Source: Trinickia caryophylli
GTDB lineage: Bacteria; Pseudomonadota; Gammaproteobacteria; Burkholderiales; Burkholderiaceae
Assembly: GCF_034424545.1 (NCBI RefSeq)
Contig: NZ_CP139970.1
Location: 1,984,001-2,048,000, forward strand
DNA: 64,000 nt
Direction of reading: 5' to 3'
The notes under the pieces were generated by a model. The model searched no databases. It had not been told where the DNA came from and saw nothing but the letters and a program-made list of their open reading frames with translations. This document shows, piece by piece, positions 44,949-53,799 of the stretch; position 1 is the first letter of the stretch; each line of letters begins with the position of its first letter. The position numbers and the translations under genes are program-made.

Positions 44949-46769
44949 GTGACCGACCACCTACTCCCCGAATACGAACGCGAGCTTGCGATACTGCGCC
45001 GTTCGATGGCCGAATTCGCGAAACGTCACCCGAAAGCTGCGGCCCGGCTGGCCATCGCGGGCGAGCATTCCGAAGACCCGCACGTCGAGCGGTTACTGCA
45101 ATCCGCCGCGTTCCTCTACGCACGCGCGAGCACCCGCATCAACGACGATTACCCCGAATTCACCACGGCGCTGCTCGAGCTGGTGTATCCGGAATACCTG
45201 CGCCCCTTCCCCTCCTGCTCGATCGCGCATTTCGCCGGAACGGATACGGTTGCCAAGCTGGCGAGCCCCGCCGTCATCGAACGCGGCGCCGAACTGAAAA
45301 CGCGTACCGGCGAGTACACGTTCCGCACCGCTTACGACGTCGTATTCTCCCCACTGCGGATCACCGAGGCGCGTTATACGTTGCCCTCTTCCGCGCCCGC
45401 CAAAGCCCGATTGCGCGAGCGCACGACGGGCATTCTCTCGATTACGCTCGCGCTGCCGGCAGCAACCACCGCCATCCCGCCACGCGCCCGCGTATTCATC
45501 GACGGTAACCGTCGCACGGTAGCGGCAACCCTCGACACGCTCCTTCTGCGCGCAACGAGCGCACAGGTCGAGGCCGACAGCACCGGCCAGTGGCTCGCAT
45601 TGGACGCGGTGCCCTTCTCGCCAGCAGGCTTTCGCGACGACGAAGCCCTGATCGAGCGGAACGCCTCCGCCCAATCTCAATTCCGCTTGCTGCTCGAGTA
45701 TTTCGCTTTCCCCGAAAAATTCGATTTCGTCGACATCGATATCGCCGCGCTCCTGAAAATCACAGGCCCGTGCCGGCAGGTAACCATTCACTTGCCAATC
45801 GAGGACTTGCCTTATGACTCCTCGCCTGCGCGCGCCCTCGCTACGCTAAGCGCCGCGAATTTCAGGCTCCATTGCACGCCCGTTATCAATCTGTTCGAGT
45901 GCCCGGCCGAACCGGTATTGCTGAAGGAAGTCGACACGGCTGTCTATCCGGTCGTGCCGCAGACATTGCTCACGTCCGATGCCTCGGTCTACTGGATCGA
46001 CGAAGTGCGGCTCAAGGAACGGGATACCAAAGAAGCCAATATCACGACAATCCAACCTTACTACTCGCTTCCTCATCTCGGGACGCAACAGGCCATCTAT
46101 TGGCACGCCGAGCGCGGCGGTCGGCTTGCCGAACTGGTATCGGGGCGTGACATGCTGCTCACGCTCGTCGACGAGCGCGGTTCCACCGTGGAAGTGGATG
46201 CCCATCAGATCGAAGCGGACCTGCGGTGCACGAACGGCAACTTCCCGGCGGCGTTGGAAACGGGCGATCCGCGCGGCGATTTCGCTTATGCCCAAAGCGC
46301 CATCTCCGGCCGCATAGCGATGCTATGCTCCCCCACGACAAGCACGGTCCGGCCGCACAAACCCAGGCAGATGTGGGACATGATCGGCATGATGCCGGCG
46401 AACGCGACGGCCTTGATGGAAAACGGCTTGCCCACCTTCAAGGCGTTACTCGAACTGCACCTGCCCGCACACACGTCGGGTGCGCAGCGGCATATCGACG
46501 GAATCGCCGGCCTGGCCTGCGAACTGGCGCTCGAATGGTTGCCGATGGAGCCGCAGCCGATGTTGGCGCGCGGGATTCGCGTGCGCGTGTCGATCGACGA
46601 TGCCGCGCTCGAGGACTGCGCGATCAGCACGCTCGCCCACGCGTTCGAAAGCGTTCTCCGCGTTTATGCACCGACGAACAGCTTCGTGCAGGTATCGCTG
46701 ACGTCCGCGCACACAGGCGCCACGCTGATGCTGGGCGAACCGCTGCCCGGCAAGACGCCACTGATCTAA
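44949..46769 (+). CDS. tssF: Type VI baseplate protein TssF (orphan)
   Basis: 606 residues from GTG 44949, with AAGGAA six bases upstream; the frame is open from 44892. The start is canonical for TssF/VasA/ImpG: LLPEYERELAILRRSMAEFAKRHPKAAARL, then DPHVERLLQSAAFLYARASTRINDDYPEFTTALLELVYPEYLRPFPS. The end has RGIRVRVSIDDAALEDCAISTLAHAFESVLRVYAPTNSFVQVSL. TssF builds baseplate wedges with TssG, TssE and TssK, none of which is here. It is thus a detached core gene beside an effector island and may be a moved duplicate. Confidence 0.93.
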   Translation: MTDHLLPEYERELAILRRSMAEFAKRHPKAAARLAIAGEHSEDPHVERLLQSAAFLYARASTRINDDYPEFTTALLELVYPEYLRPFPSCSIAHFAGTDTVAKLASPAVIERGAELKTRTGEYTFRTAYDVVFSPLRITEARYTLPSSAPAKARLRERTTGILSITLALPAATTAIPPRARVFIDGNRRTVAATLDTLLLRATSAQVEADSTGQWLALDAVPFSPAGFRDDEALIERNASAQSQFRLLLEYFAFPEKFDFVDIDIAALLKITGPCRQVTIHLPIEDLPYDSSPARALATLSAANFRLHCTPVINLFECPAEPVLLKEVDTAVYPVVPQTLLTSDASVYWIDEVRLKERDTKEANITTIQPYYSLPHLGTQQAIYWHAERGGRLAELVSGRDMLLTLVDERGSTVEVDAHQIEADLRCTNGNFPAALETGDPRGDFAYAQSAISGRIAMLCSPTTSTVRPHKPRQMWDMIGMMPANATALMENGLPTFKALLELHLPAHTSGAQRHIDGIAGLACELALEWLPMEPQPMLARGIRVRVSIDDAALEDCAISTLAHAFESVLRVYAPTNSFVQVSLTSAHTGATLMLGEPLPGKTPLI

Positions 46770-46821
46770 CAACCATCCAGCCCCGCGCGCAAACTCGCGG
46801 GACCGCAACAGCTCATACGTC

Positions 46822-47550
46822 TCAATCGACGCTGGCCCAGGCCATTTCCTTCAACCGCGCGCGCAGCCGCGCCACGGCCTGGCTGTGCAACTGGCACACG
46901 CGCGATTCGCTGACTTCCATCACCGCACCGATCTCGCGCAGGTTCATCCCGCGCTCGTAGTACAGCGACATCAGCAGCTTCTCCCGCTCGGGCAGCTTTT
47001 CGATCGCTTCGACCAGCGCCGCACGCAGGCTATCGTCGAGCAGCGCCGAGAGCGGGTCCGTATGATCGACGCAGTAGCGGTCGAGGAACGGTTCGTCGTC
47101 AGCCGAGCGATCGAAGTCTTCGTAGTAGATCAACTGCGCGCCGTGCAGGTCCTGCAGCATCGACTGATAGCTGTCGAGCGGCATGTCCATATGCTCGGCC
47201 ACTTCGGTCTCGCTCGCCGAGCGCCCGAGCCGCTGCTCGACCTTATGCACGGCGGATTCGACCTCGCGCGACGTCTTGCGCAGGCTGCGCGGCAGCCAGT
47301 CGTTGTTGCGCAGTTCGTCGAGCATCGCACCGCGGATGCGCTGGCTCGCGTACGTCTCGAACTGCGCACCCTGGTCTTCCTTGTAGCGGCTCGCCGCATC
47401 GAGCAGGCCAATCATCCCGGCCTGAATCAGATCGTCCAGATCGACGCTCGCCGGCATCTTCGCCACGAGCTGCAAACCAAGTCTCCGCACGAGCGGTGCA
47501 TATTGGGTCAACACATCCGTCTGGGACATTTTCCCCTGAGCGTTGTACAT
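46822..47550 (-). CDS. fliA: Flagellar sigma factor FliA (sigma-28)
   Basis: A 242-residue sigma factor directing late flagellar genes. Region 2: YAPLVRRLGLQLVAKMPASVDLDDLIQAGMIGLLDAASRY and RIRGAMLDELRNNDWLPRS. Region 3 lies at about 90-150. Region 4: LPEREKLLMSLYYERGMNLREIGAVMEVSESRVCQLHSQAVARLR. AGGAGAAGGGGG precedes the start. It is last of flhB-flhA-flhF-flhG-fliA. FliA is held by FlgM (33909-34259), and its boxes are seen upstream of flgM, flgK, ycgR and perhaps fliS. Confidence 0.97.
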   Translation of the reverse strand: MYNAQGKMSQTDVLTQYAPLVRRLGLQLVAKMPASVDLDDLIQAGMIGLLDAASRYKEDQGAQFETYASQRIRGAMLDELRNNDWLPRSLRKTSREVESAVHKVEQRLGRSASETEVAEHMDMPLDSYQSMLQDLHGAQLIYYEDFDRSADDEPFLDRYCVDHTDPLSALLDDSLRAALVEAIEKLPEREKLLMSLYYERGMNLREIGAVMEVSESRVCQLHSQAVARLRARLKEMAWASVD

Positions 47551-47580
47551 CGAGGGCCCCCTTCTCCTGTCCCTAACGTT

Positions 47581-48459
47581 TCAAGCGTGGTGGCGCGCGG
47601 CGGTGGCATCGGCGAGTGCCGACGCCGGCATTGCCGTGCGCACGGTTACCGATTCGCGCGTCACCGCACGCATCGGCCAATAAAGCATTTCCGCCGCAAC
47701 ATGCCGGAAATCGCGGGCTGCCGGCGCCGACGGGTAAGCGTCGACCACACAGCGCCCGAGTTCGAGCGATCGTTCCATCAGCGGATCGATAGCGACGCAT
47801 CCGGCGTCCGCAATCGATACGGTCAAGTAGCGCGCAGCCACCTCGGCGAGGTTGTCGAACGTCGTATGCGCGTCCGCCGGGCTCGATACGTGGTTGACGA
47901 GCACGCGGAACTGCGCAATCGCGTGTTCGTAGTGCAGGCGCTTCATGCACGCATACGCTTCCGTGATCGCCTGCGCAGCCACCCGCGTGACAACCATCAC
48001 GTCGTGCGCCTGCGCGGCCAGCGCGGAAAGCGCGCCCCGGCGGTCGAGCCGCGCGTCGATCAACACCACGTCGGCCGGCCCGGAGAGCATCGCGCCCAGT
48101 TGCGCGGCGCTGTAGCCCGCGCAGTTTTCGCGCGACGCGGCGAGCACCGAAAAACCAAGTGCGTGACGCGGCGCGGCATCCTCGATCCCGATCTGTCCGT
48201 CCAGAAACGCTCGCAGGTTGCCCGCGCTCTGCACCCCGCCCACCATCGCCGAGACGGAGTGGGCGCCGAGGCACTCGTCGATGACGAGCACGTCCTTGCC
48301 AAGCCCCGCGAGCGCTGCCGCGAGATTGACGACCGTCGACGTACAGCCGACGCCCACAGGCCCTCCGGTGACCGCTACGACGCGCGAGCCGCTCTTCGCG
48401 AGCAGCCGGCGCAGCCCTTCGGCTTGGTCGGTGACGTGTTTATCCAAAGCGGACCTCAT
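47581..48459 (-). CDS. flhG: FlhG/FleN-type MinD-like protein with altered P-loop
   Basis: A 292-residue MinD/ParA-like protein that limits flagellar number, partner of FlhF. The start DQAEGLRRLLAKSGSRVVAV is typical of FlhG. The P-loop reads GGPVGVGCTS (about 32-41) where the deviant Walker A should be KGGVGKT, so both lysines are missing (Pro34 and Cys39 in their places). Downstream, VLVIDECLGAHSV and VVLIDARLD keep the other motifs. ATP hydrolysis may be lost. It overlaps the flhF end by 20 bases; a TTG at 48447 (DKHVTDQAEG) is an alternative start. Confidence 0.9.
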   Translation of the reverse strand: MRSALDKHVTDQAEGLRRLLAKSGSRVVAVTGGPVGVGCTSTVVNLAAALAGLGKDVLVIDECLGAHSVSAMVGGVQSAGNLRAFLDGQIGIEDAAPRHALGFSVLAASRENCAGYSAAQLGAMLSGPADVVLIDARLDRRGALSALAAQAHDVMVVTRVAAQAITEAYACMKRLHYEHAIAQFRVLVNHVSSPADAHTTFDNLAEVAARYLTVSIADAGCVAIDPLMERSLELGRCVVDAYPSAPAARDFRHVAAEMLYWPMRAVTRESVTVRTAMPASALADATAARHHA

Positions 48460-50296
48460 GCAATTCTGCGTTGGAACGGCTCGAGAGCGAGGAGAGCAAG
48501 GCGGGGATGTCGTCGTCGTGCGGCACGAACGGCGATCCGCCGCGCGGAATGCAGAACGCGCTCTTGATCAAGAACTTTTTCGTGGCCACGTACAGGTTCT
48601 CGGGCACTTTCTGGCCCGTCGAAACGTAGTGCACCGGCAGCTTGTAGCGAATCACGGTATCGAGCACGCCGCCGAGGTTCGTCGCCTCGTCGAGCTTCGT
48701 CAGGATGCAGCCCGCGAGTTCGGGCTGGCCTTCCGTGCTGCGGTAGGCCTGCACCACTTCGTTGAGCGTATCGGCATGGCTCGTCGCGTTGAGCAGCAAC
48801 AGGCGCTGAACGGGCAGGCCCGCGCCGCAGAGCATCGCAATCTGGTCGGACACCGAGCGGTCGCGCTGGCTCATGCCGATCGTGTCGATCAGCACGATGT
48901 GCTTGTTGCGCAGCTCGGTCAGGGCCAATTGCAGGTCGGCTGCATCCTTGACCGCGTGCACCGACACGCCGAGGATCTTGCCGAAGATGCGCAGTTGCTC
49001 GTGGCCGCCGATCCGGTAGCTGTCGGTCGTGAGCAGTGCGACCTTGCTCGCACCGAAACGCATCACGCAGCGCGCGGCGAGCTTGGCCGTCGTCGTAGTC
49101 TTGCCCACGCCCGTCGGCCCCATCAGCGCGAACACGCCGCCGCGCTCCATCAGCGCGTCTTCGTTCTCGAGCACTGGCAGGTTCGTAGCGAGCACCGACT
49201 GCACCCACTCCATGCCAGCATCCACGTTCTCCTGTTCGGGCAGGCGGTCGACGATCGTGCGCACGAGCTGAGCCGAGAAGCCGGCCGCGAAGAGCTGCTT
49301 CGTGAGCTCGCCCTGCACCGGGTTGCGGCGCTGGCGCTCGGCCCAGACGAGGCCCGCGAATTGTTCTTCCATCATCCCGCGCATCGACGAAAGCTCGTTC
49401 ATGACGGTCTGATTCACGACTTCCTCGATGCGCGCGCGCACCGCTTCGTTGATCGCCGCCGCATCCGCATCGCTCGCGCCTTGCGCACGCGGGCCCAGGC
49501 CCTCGAACGCCGGCGTGATGCGCGGAATCGCGCGGCGTGCCGCCACGTCGGCTGCCTCTTGTGCCCAGTCGGGCGTCTCGGCCGCGAGCAGTTCGTCGGG
49601 CGACAGGATCTTGCCCGTCGCGCCGAGGCCTCGCGCCGCGGCGGCGGCCGGCGTCATCGGCCGCGCCTTCACGGGGCTCGCCGTATGCGCGGCGCGCTGC
49701 TGCTGGGCAGCGATGCGCTGTGCGTGATCGATCAGCCAGGGGTTCGACTCGGCCATCGTCTGCGCCGGCTCGGCGGCGGCCGGCTTCGGCTCGACCGGCG
49801 CCGCGGCCGCAGGGCGGGCGGCGGCCGGCGCGGCACGCATCGGCTTCGTCTCGCCGCGCGACCGCGCGGCGGCGGCCACGCTCGCCGCATCGGTTGCGGG
49901 CGCGCCGTTGGCGCCGACTTCCGGGCTCGCGCCGAACACGGCGGAAAACACGTCGGGCATACCGTTGGCACCGCTCGCATACGGGTTCGCGGCCATCACG
50001 CCCGGTACCGCAGGCGGCAGGGCCGCAGCCGGCAGCACGGCAGCAGGCGTCGCGATAGCGGGACGCGCGTCCGGCAAGTCGTAGCCCTGCGAACGGTAAC
50101 CGCCGTGGGAAGACGAAGCGGTATCGTTCGAGGCCGGCGCGATCGCGGCGAATTCGGTATCGGCAACGGCGACGATTTCGACAGTGCCGTCTTCGTTGGT
50201 GCGGTTGGACAGAACGACTGCATCGGCACCGAGGGCCTCGCGCACGAGACGCAAGGCATCGCGGCTCGTGGCGCCAATGAATTTACGAATGTTCAA
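48440..50296 (-). CDS. flhF: Flagellar SRP-like GTPase FlhF
   Basis: A 618-residue SRP-family GTPase setting flagellar place and number. N-terminal: NIRKFIGATSRDALRLVREALGADAVVLSNR, the FlhF signature. A long Ala/Pro-rich middle (about 55-240) separates it from the NG domain, with P-loop GPTGVGKTTTTAKLA, then LLTTDSYRIGGHEQLRIFGKILGV and GCILTKLDEATNLGG. It is longer than many FlhF (about 400-550) because of the middle. The start codon appears to be TTG at 50296, overlapping the flhA stop (TTGA). Confidence 0.95.
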   Translation of the reverse strand: MNIRKFIGATSRDALRLVREALGADAVVLSNRTNEDGTVEIVAVADTEFAAIAPASNDTASSSHGGYRSQGYDLPDARPAIATPAAVLPAAALPPAVPGVMAANPYASGANGMPDVFSAVFGASPEVGANGAPATDAASVAAAARSRGETKPMRAAPAAARPAAAAPVEPKPAAAEPAQTMAESNPWLIDHAQRIAAQQQRAAHTASPVKARPMTPAAAAARGLGATGKILSPDELLAAETPDWAQEAADVAARRAIPRITPAFEGLGPRAQGASDADAAAINEAVRARIEEVVNQTVMNELSSMRGMMEEQFAGLVWAERQRRNPVQGELTKQLFAAGFSAQLVRTIVDRLPEQENVDAGMEWVQSVLATNLPVLENEDALMERGGVFALMGPTGVGKTTTTAKLAARCVMRFGASKVALLTTDSYRIGGHEQLRIFGKILGVSVHAVKDAADLQLALTELRNKHIVLIDTIGMSQRDRSVSDQIAMLCGAGLPVQRLLLLNATSHADTLNEVVQAYRSTEGQPELAGCILTKLDEATNLGGVLDTVIRYKLPVHYVSTGQKVPENLYVATKKFLIKSAFCIPRGGSPFVPHDDDIPALLSSLSSRSNAELHEVRFG

Positions 50297-52398
50297 GCTA
50301 GACCCCCGATGAGGTTAACGACTTTGATCGTGCGCGTCTCGGGCACTTCGGCATACGAGAGCACTTTCAATTGAGGCAGGCTGCGGCGCAGGAATCGCGC
50401 GAGCATCGTGCGCAGCGCGTGCTGCACGAGCAGTACCGGCGGCAGCCCGGCGTTCTGTTGACGGATGATCGCGCGCTGCGTCTCCGTCAGAAGCGTGTGG
50501 GCGAGACCCGGCTCGAGGCCAGGGTTGTTGCCCGTGGAGAGCGCGCCGGAAAGCACGCGCTCCAGATTCGAATCGAGTCCCATGACCTGCATTTCGCCAT
50601 TGCCCGGGTACCACTGCTGCGTGATCGCACGGCCGAGCGCGAGGCGCACGAGGGCGGTCAGTTCGTGGGCATCGCCCGACTTCGCGGTCTGCTCGCTGAG
50701 CGACTCGAGGATCGTGCGCATATCGCGGATGGGCACGCCTTCCTCGAGCAGGTTTTGCAGGACCTTTTGCAGCGTCGAGAGCGACAGCGTCTTCGGCACG
50801 AGATCCTCGACGAGCGACGGGGCGTCCTTGCCGATGCGCGTGAGGAGCGCCTGCACTTCCTGGCGGCCGAGCAGCTCGGCGGCATGCTGGACCACGAGGT
50901 GGTTCAGGTGCGTGGCCACCACGGTGCTCGCATCGACCACGGTGTAGCCGTACACCTGGGCCTGCTCGCGCAGATTCGTGTCGATCCAGACGGCCGGCAG
51001 ACCGAACGCGGGGTCCTGGGTCGGCGTGCCCGGCAGGGCGGCCGTGACTTGGCCCGGGTTGATCGCGAGCCACTGGCCCGGGTAGCCCTCGCCCACGCCC
51101 ACTTCCACGCCCTTGAGGCTGATGCGGTAACCGTTCGGACGCAGCTCGAGGTTGTCGCGGATGTGGATGACGGGCGGCAGAAAGCCGATTTCCTGCGCAA
51201 ACTTCTTGCGGATGCTCTTGATGCGCTTGAGCAGTTCGCCGTCGGTGTTCTTGTCGACGAGCGGGATGAGCCGGTAGCCGACTTCGAGGCCGAGCGTGTC
51301 GATGAGCGTCACGTCGTCCCAGCTCGCCTCGGTCGCTTCGACAGGCGCGGCGACGGCCGGAGCGGCATCCACGAGCACGGCGCTCGCCTTCGCGCGCTCG
51401 GCGCGCTTTTTCATCGTGCGGCCGAGCTGCACGGCGCCGCCGCCGAGCAGCAGGAAGGCGAAGTGCGGCATGCCGGGAATCAGGCCAAGCACGACGATGA
51501 TGACGCCGGTGATCATCAGCACGCGCGGGTTCGTGAAGAGCTGCCCCGTGAGCTGGGTGCCGATGTCTTCGTCGGTGGCCACGCGCGAGACGATCACGCC
51601 GGCCGCGGTCGAGATGATGAGCGACGGGATCTGCGCGACGAGGCCGTCGCCGATCGTCAGCAGCGTGTAGGTCGTGCCCGCCGAGGCGAAATCCATGTTG
51701 TGCTGGACCATGCCGACGATGAGCCCGCCGAACACGTTCACGACCATGATGATGAGGCCCGCGATCGCGTCGCCGCGCACGAACTTCGAGGCACCGTCCA
51801 TCGCGCCGTAGAACTCGGCTTCCTGCGACACCGCGAGACGGCGCTTGCGTGCGCCTTCTTCGTTGATGAGGCCCGCGTTCAGGTCCGCGTCGATGGCCAT
51901 CTGCTTGCCGGGCATTGCGTCGAGCGTGAAGCGCGCGGCCACTTCGGCGATACGGCCCGCGCCCTTCGTGATCACCATGAAGTTGATGACCATGAGGATC
52001 GCGAACACCACGATACCGACGGCGAAGTTGCCACCCACGAGGAAGTGGCCGAACGCCTCGATGACGCGGCCGGCCGCCGCCGGGCCCGTATGGCCGTCGA
52101 GCAGCACGATACGCGTGGATGCGACGTTCAGCGACAGCCGCAGCAGCGTCGAGAAGAGCAGCACGCTCGGGAAGGCCGCGAAATCGAGCGGCTTCATCGT
52201 GTACATGCTGACGAGCAGCACCATCACCGACAGCGCGATATTGAACGTGAAGAGCAGATCGAGCAGGAATGCCGGCAACGGCAGGATCATCATGCCCAGG
52301 ATCATGCAGATCAGGATCGGACCCGCGAGCGCGCGCAGGTTCGTTCCTGCCAGCATCTGCGGGCCCTTTCCGAAGAAGGTTCCGACGCGTGCGTTCAT
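50293..52398 (-). CDS. flhA: Flagellar export gate protein FlhA
   Basis: A 701-residue export-gate protein, standard length. The N-terminal membrane half has LILICMILGMMILPLP-type helices and the conserved FHIPEP-region RFTLDAMPGKQMAIDADLNAGLINEEGARKRR. The cytosolic half has PAVWIDTNLREQAQVYGYTVVDASTVVATHLNHLV and ends near RTIKVVNLIGGLA. It forms the nonameric ring that receives chaperone-substrate complexes. It overlaps flhB (ATGA) upstream and flhF downstream. Confidence 0.97.
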   Translation of the reverse strand: MNARVGTFFGKGPQMLAGTNLRALAGPILICMILGMMILPLPAFLLDLLFTFNIALSVMVLLVSMYTMKPLDFAAFPSVLLFSTLLRLSLNVASTRIVLLDGHTGPAAAGRVIEAFGHFLVGGNFAVGIVVFAILMVINFMVITKGAGRIAEVAARFTLDAMPGKQMAIDADLNAGLINEEGARKRRLAVSQEAEFYGAMDGASKFVRGDAIAGLIIMVVNVFGGLIVGMVQHNMDFASAGTTYTLLTIGDGLVAQIPSLIISTAAGVIVSRVATDEDIGTQLTGQLFTNPRVLMITGVIIVVLGLIPGMPHFAFLLLGGGAVQLGRTMKKRAERAKASAVLVDAAPAVAAPVEATEASWDDVTLIDTLGLEVGYRLIPLVDKNTDGELLKRIKSIRKKFAQEIGFLPPVIHIRDNLELRPNGYRISLKGVEVGVGEGYPGQWLAINPGQVTAALPGTPTQDPAFGLPAVWIDTNLREQAQVYGYTVVDASTVVATHLNHLVVQHAAELLGRQEVQALLTRIGKDAPSLVEDLVPKTLSLSTLQKVLQNLLEEGVPIRDMRTILESLSEQTAKSGDAHELTALVRLALGRAITQQWYPGNGEMQVMGLDSNLERVLSGALSTGNNPGLEPGLAHTLLTETQRAIIRQQNAGLPPVLLVQHALRTMLARFLRRSLPQLKVLSYAEVPETRTIKVVNLIGGLA

Positions 52399-53594
52399 AC
52401 TGCTGCTCCCTTATCCGCGCCGAGCGCTTCGTTTTCCTCTTCTCGCATGTCCTCTTCCGAAACAGGCCCCTTGTCCATCTCCGCCGGTACGTCGAGTTCC
52501 GTCGGCGCGGCCGGCACGTCGCCGCCCTCGGCGCGGAACCGGCGCAGTTGATAGACCCACGCGAGCACCTCGGCCACGGCGTTGTAAAGCACGCCCGGGA
52601 TTTCGCGGTTCAGTTCGACGTTGTGATAGAGCGCCCGGGCAAGCGGCGGCGCTTCGAGCAGCGGCACGTTGTGCTCGGTCGCGAGTTCGCGGATGCGGGC
52701 GGCCACGAGGTTCACGCCCTTGGCGACCACCTTCGGCGCGCGCATCTGCCCATCGGTGTACTGAAGCGCCACGGCGTAGTGCGTCGGGTTGGTCACGACC
52801 ACGTCGGCCTTCGGCACGTTGGTCATCATGCGGCGGCGTGCCATCGCGCGCTGCTGCTGGCGAATGCGGCCCTTCACGTGCGGATCGCCTTCGTTTTCGC
52901 GGTGCTCGCGCTTCACTTCTTCCTTCGTCATGCGCAGCTTCTTGTGGTACTGCCAAAGCTGATACGGCACGTCGAGCGCGGCGATGACGAAAAACCCGCC
53001 TACCGTCGTGCCGCAGCACACGGCAATCAGCGAGAGGCCATGCCCCATGGCGGCTGTCAGCGATTCGGTGGGCAGTGCGAGGATTTCGTCCTTGCGATGC
53101 CAGACGGCCAGGGTGCCGATCACACCGACGACGAGCACCTTCGCGAGCGACATGCCGACCTGGATCGGACCGTTCAGCGAGAAGATGCGGCCCATGCCCG
53201 TCATCGGATTGACGCGCTCGGGCTTGAACTGGAGCACGTTAGCCGTGAGCAGCCAGCCGCCGAGCGCCATCGGCGCGATCAAGGCAGCCACGCCCGCGAG
53301 TGCGAGCACCGGAGCGACGGCCTTGATGCCCTCGATGCCGGCCGTGCCGGCGCCGATCAGCATGCGGTTCGTGTCGAGGGCAAACGCGTGATCGAACGTG
53401 AACGCGCCCCGCAGCATCGACTGCAGGTGCATGCCGATCGAACCGGACAGCCCCCAGACGCCGAAGAAGCCCGCCGACAGCAAGGCGAACGTCGCAAGCT
53501 CCCGCGAACGCGCAACCTGCCCTTCCTCGCGCGCCTTCTCCAGGCGCCGGGGAGTGGCTGATTCGGTCTTTTCGAGGTCGCTATCCTCTGCCAC
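52395..53594 (-). CDS. flhB: Flagellar export switch protein FlhB
   Basis: A 399-residue export-gate protein. N-terminal: EDSDLEKTESATPRRLEKAREEGQVARSREL, the family signature. Four membrane segments follow. The cytosolic domain contains the autocleavage motif NPTH (VVVTNPTHYAVALQY) and APKVVAKGVNLVAARIRELA. It sets the switch from rod/hook to filament export with FliK. A separate C-domain-only paralogue lies at 3939-4355. First gene of the flhBAFG-fliA operon. Confidence 0.97.
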   Translation of the reverse strand: MAEDSDLEKTESATPRRLEKAREEGQVARSRELATFALLSAGFFGVWGLSGSIGMHLQSMLRGAFTFDHAFALDTNRMLIGAGTAGIEGIKAVAPVLALAGVAALIAPMALGGWLLTANVLQFKPERVNPMTGMGRIFSLNGPIQVGMSLAKVLVVGVIGTLAVWHRKDEILALPTESLTAAMGHGLSLIAVCCGTTVGGFFVIAALDVPYQLWQYHKKLRMTKEEVKREHRENEGDPHVKGRIRQQQRAMARRRMMTNVPKADVVVTNPTHYAVALQYTDGQMRAPKVVAKGVNLVAARIRELATEHNVPLLEAPPLARALYHNVELNREIPGVLYNAVAEVLAWVYQLRRFRAEGGDVPAAPTELDVPAEMDKGPVSEEDMREEENEALGADKGAAV

Positions 53595-53739
53595 GGGGTT
53601 TTCTCCGCTCCGGTCACGGCAACATGCCGCTTTTCAATGAGAGGAATTATTCCCGTAGGGGGCAACCGACGATCGACGGATAAGGACGGGGAAAGGGGTG
53701 TATTTCGAGTGATCGGTTTGCCGGCCTTAATAAGGGAAA

Positions 53740-53771
53740 ACCCGGATCACCTCGAAAAAGGCGATCCGGGT
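53740..53771 (-). terminator. Terminator after the DUF3443 gene
   Basis: Read on the minus strand, ACCCGGATC and GATCCGGGT form a 9-base stem followed by TTTTCCCTT. It separates the DUF3443 gene from flhB. Confidence 0.6.
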
Positions 53772-53799
53772 CGTAAGGACGGCGAAAGGTAGGGCGGAA

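Noticed and set aside
46782..46801. Terminator between tssF and fliA
   Set aside because: Only a 6-base GC stem (CCCGCG/CGCGGG) without a T tract; too weak to call.
50371..52551. 726-codon plus-strand open frame opposite flhA
   Set aside because: Shadow of flhA; the FlhA reading has all family signatures.
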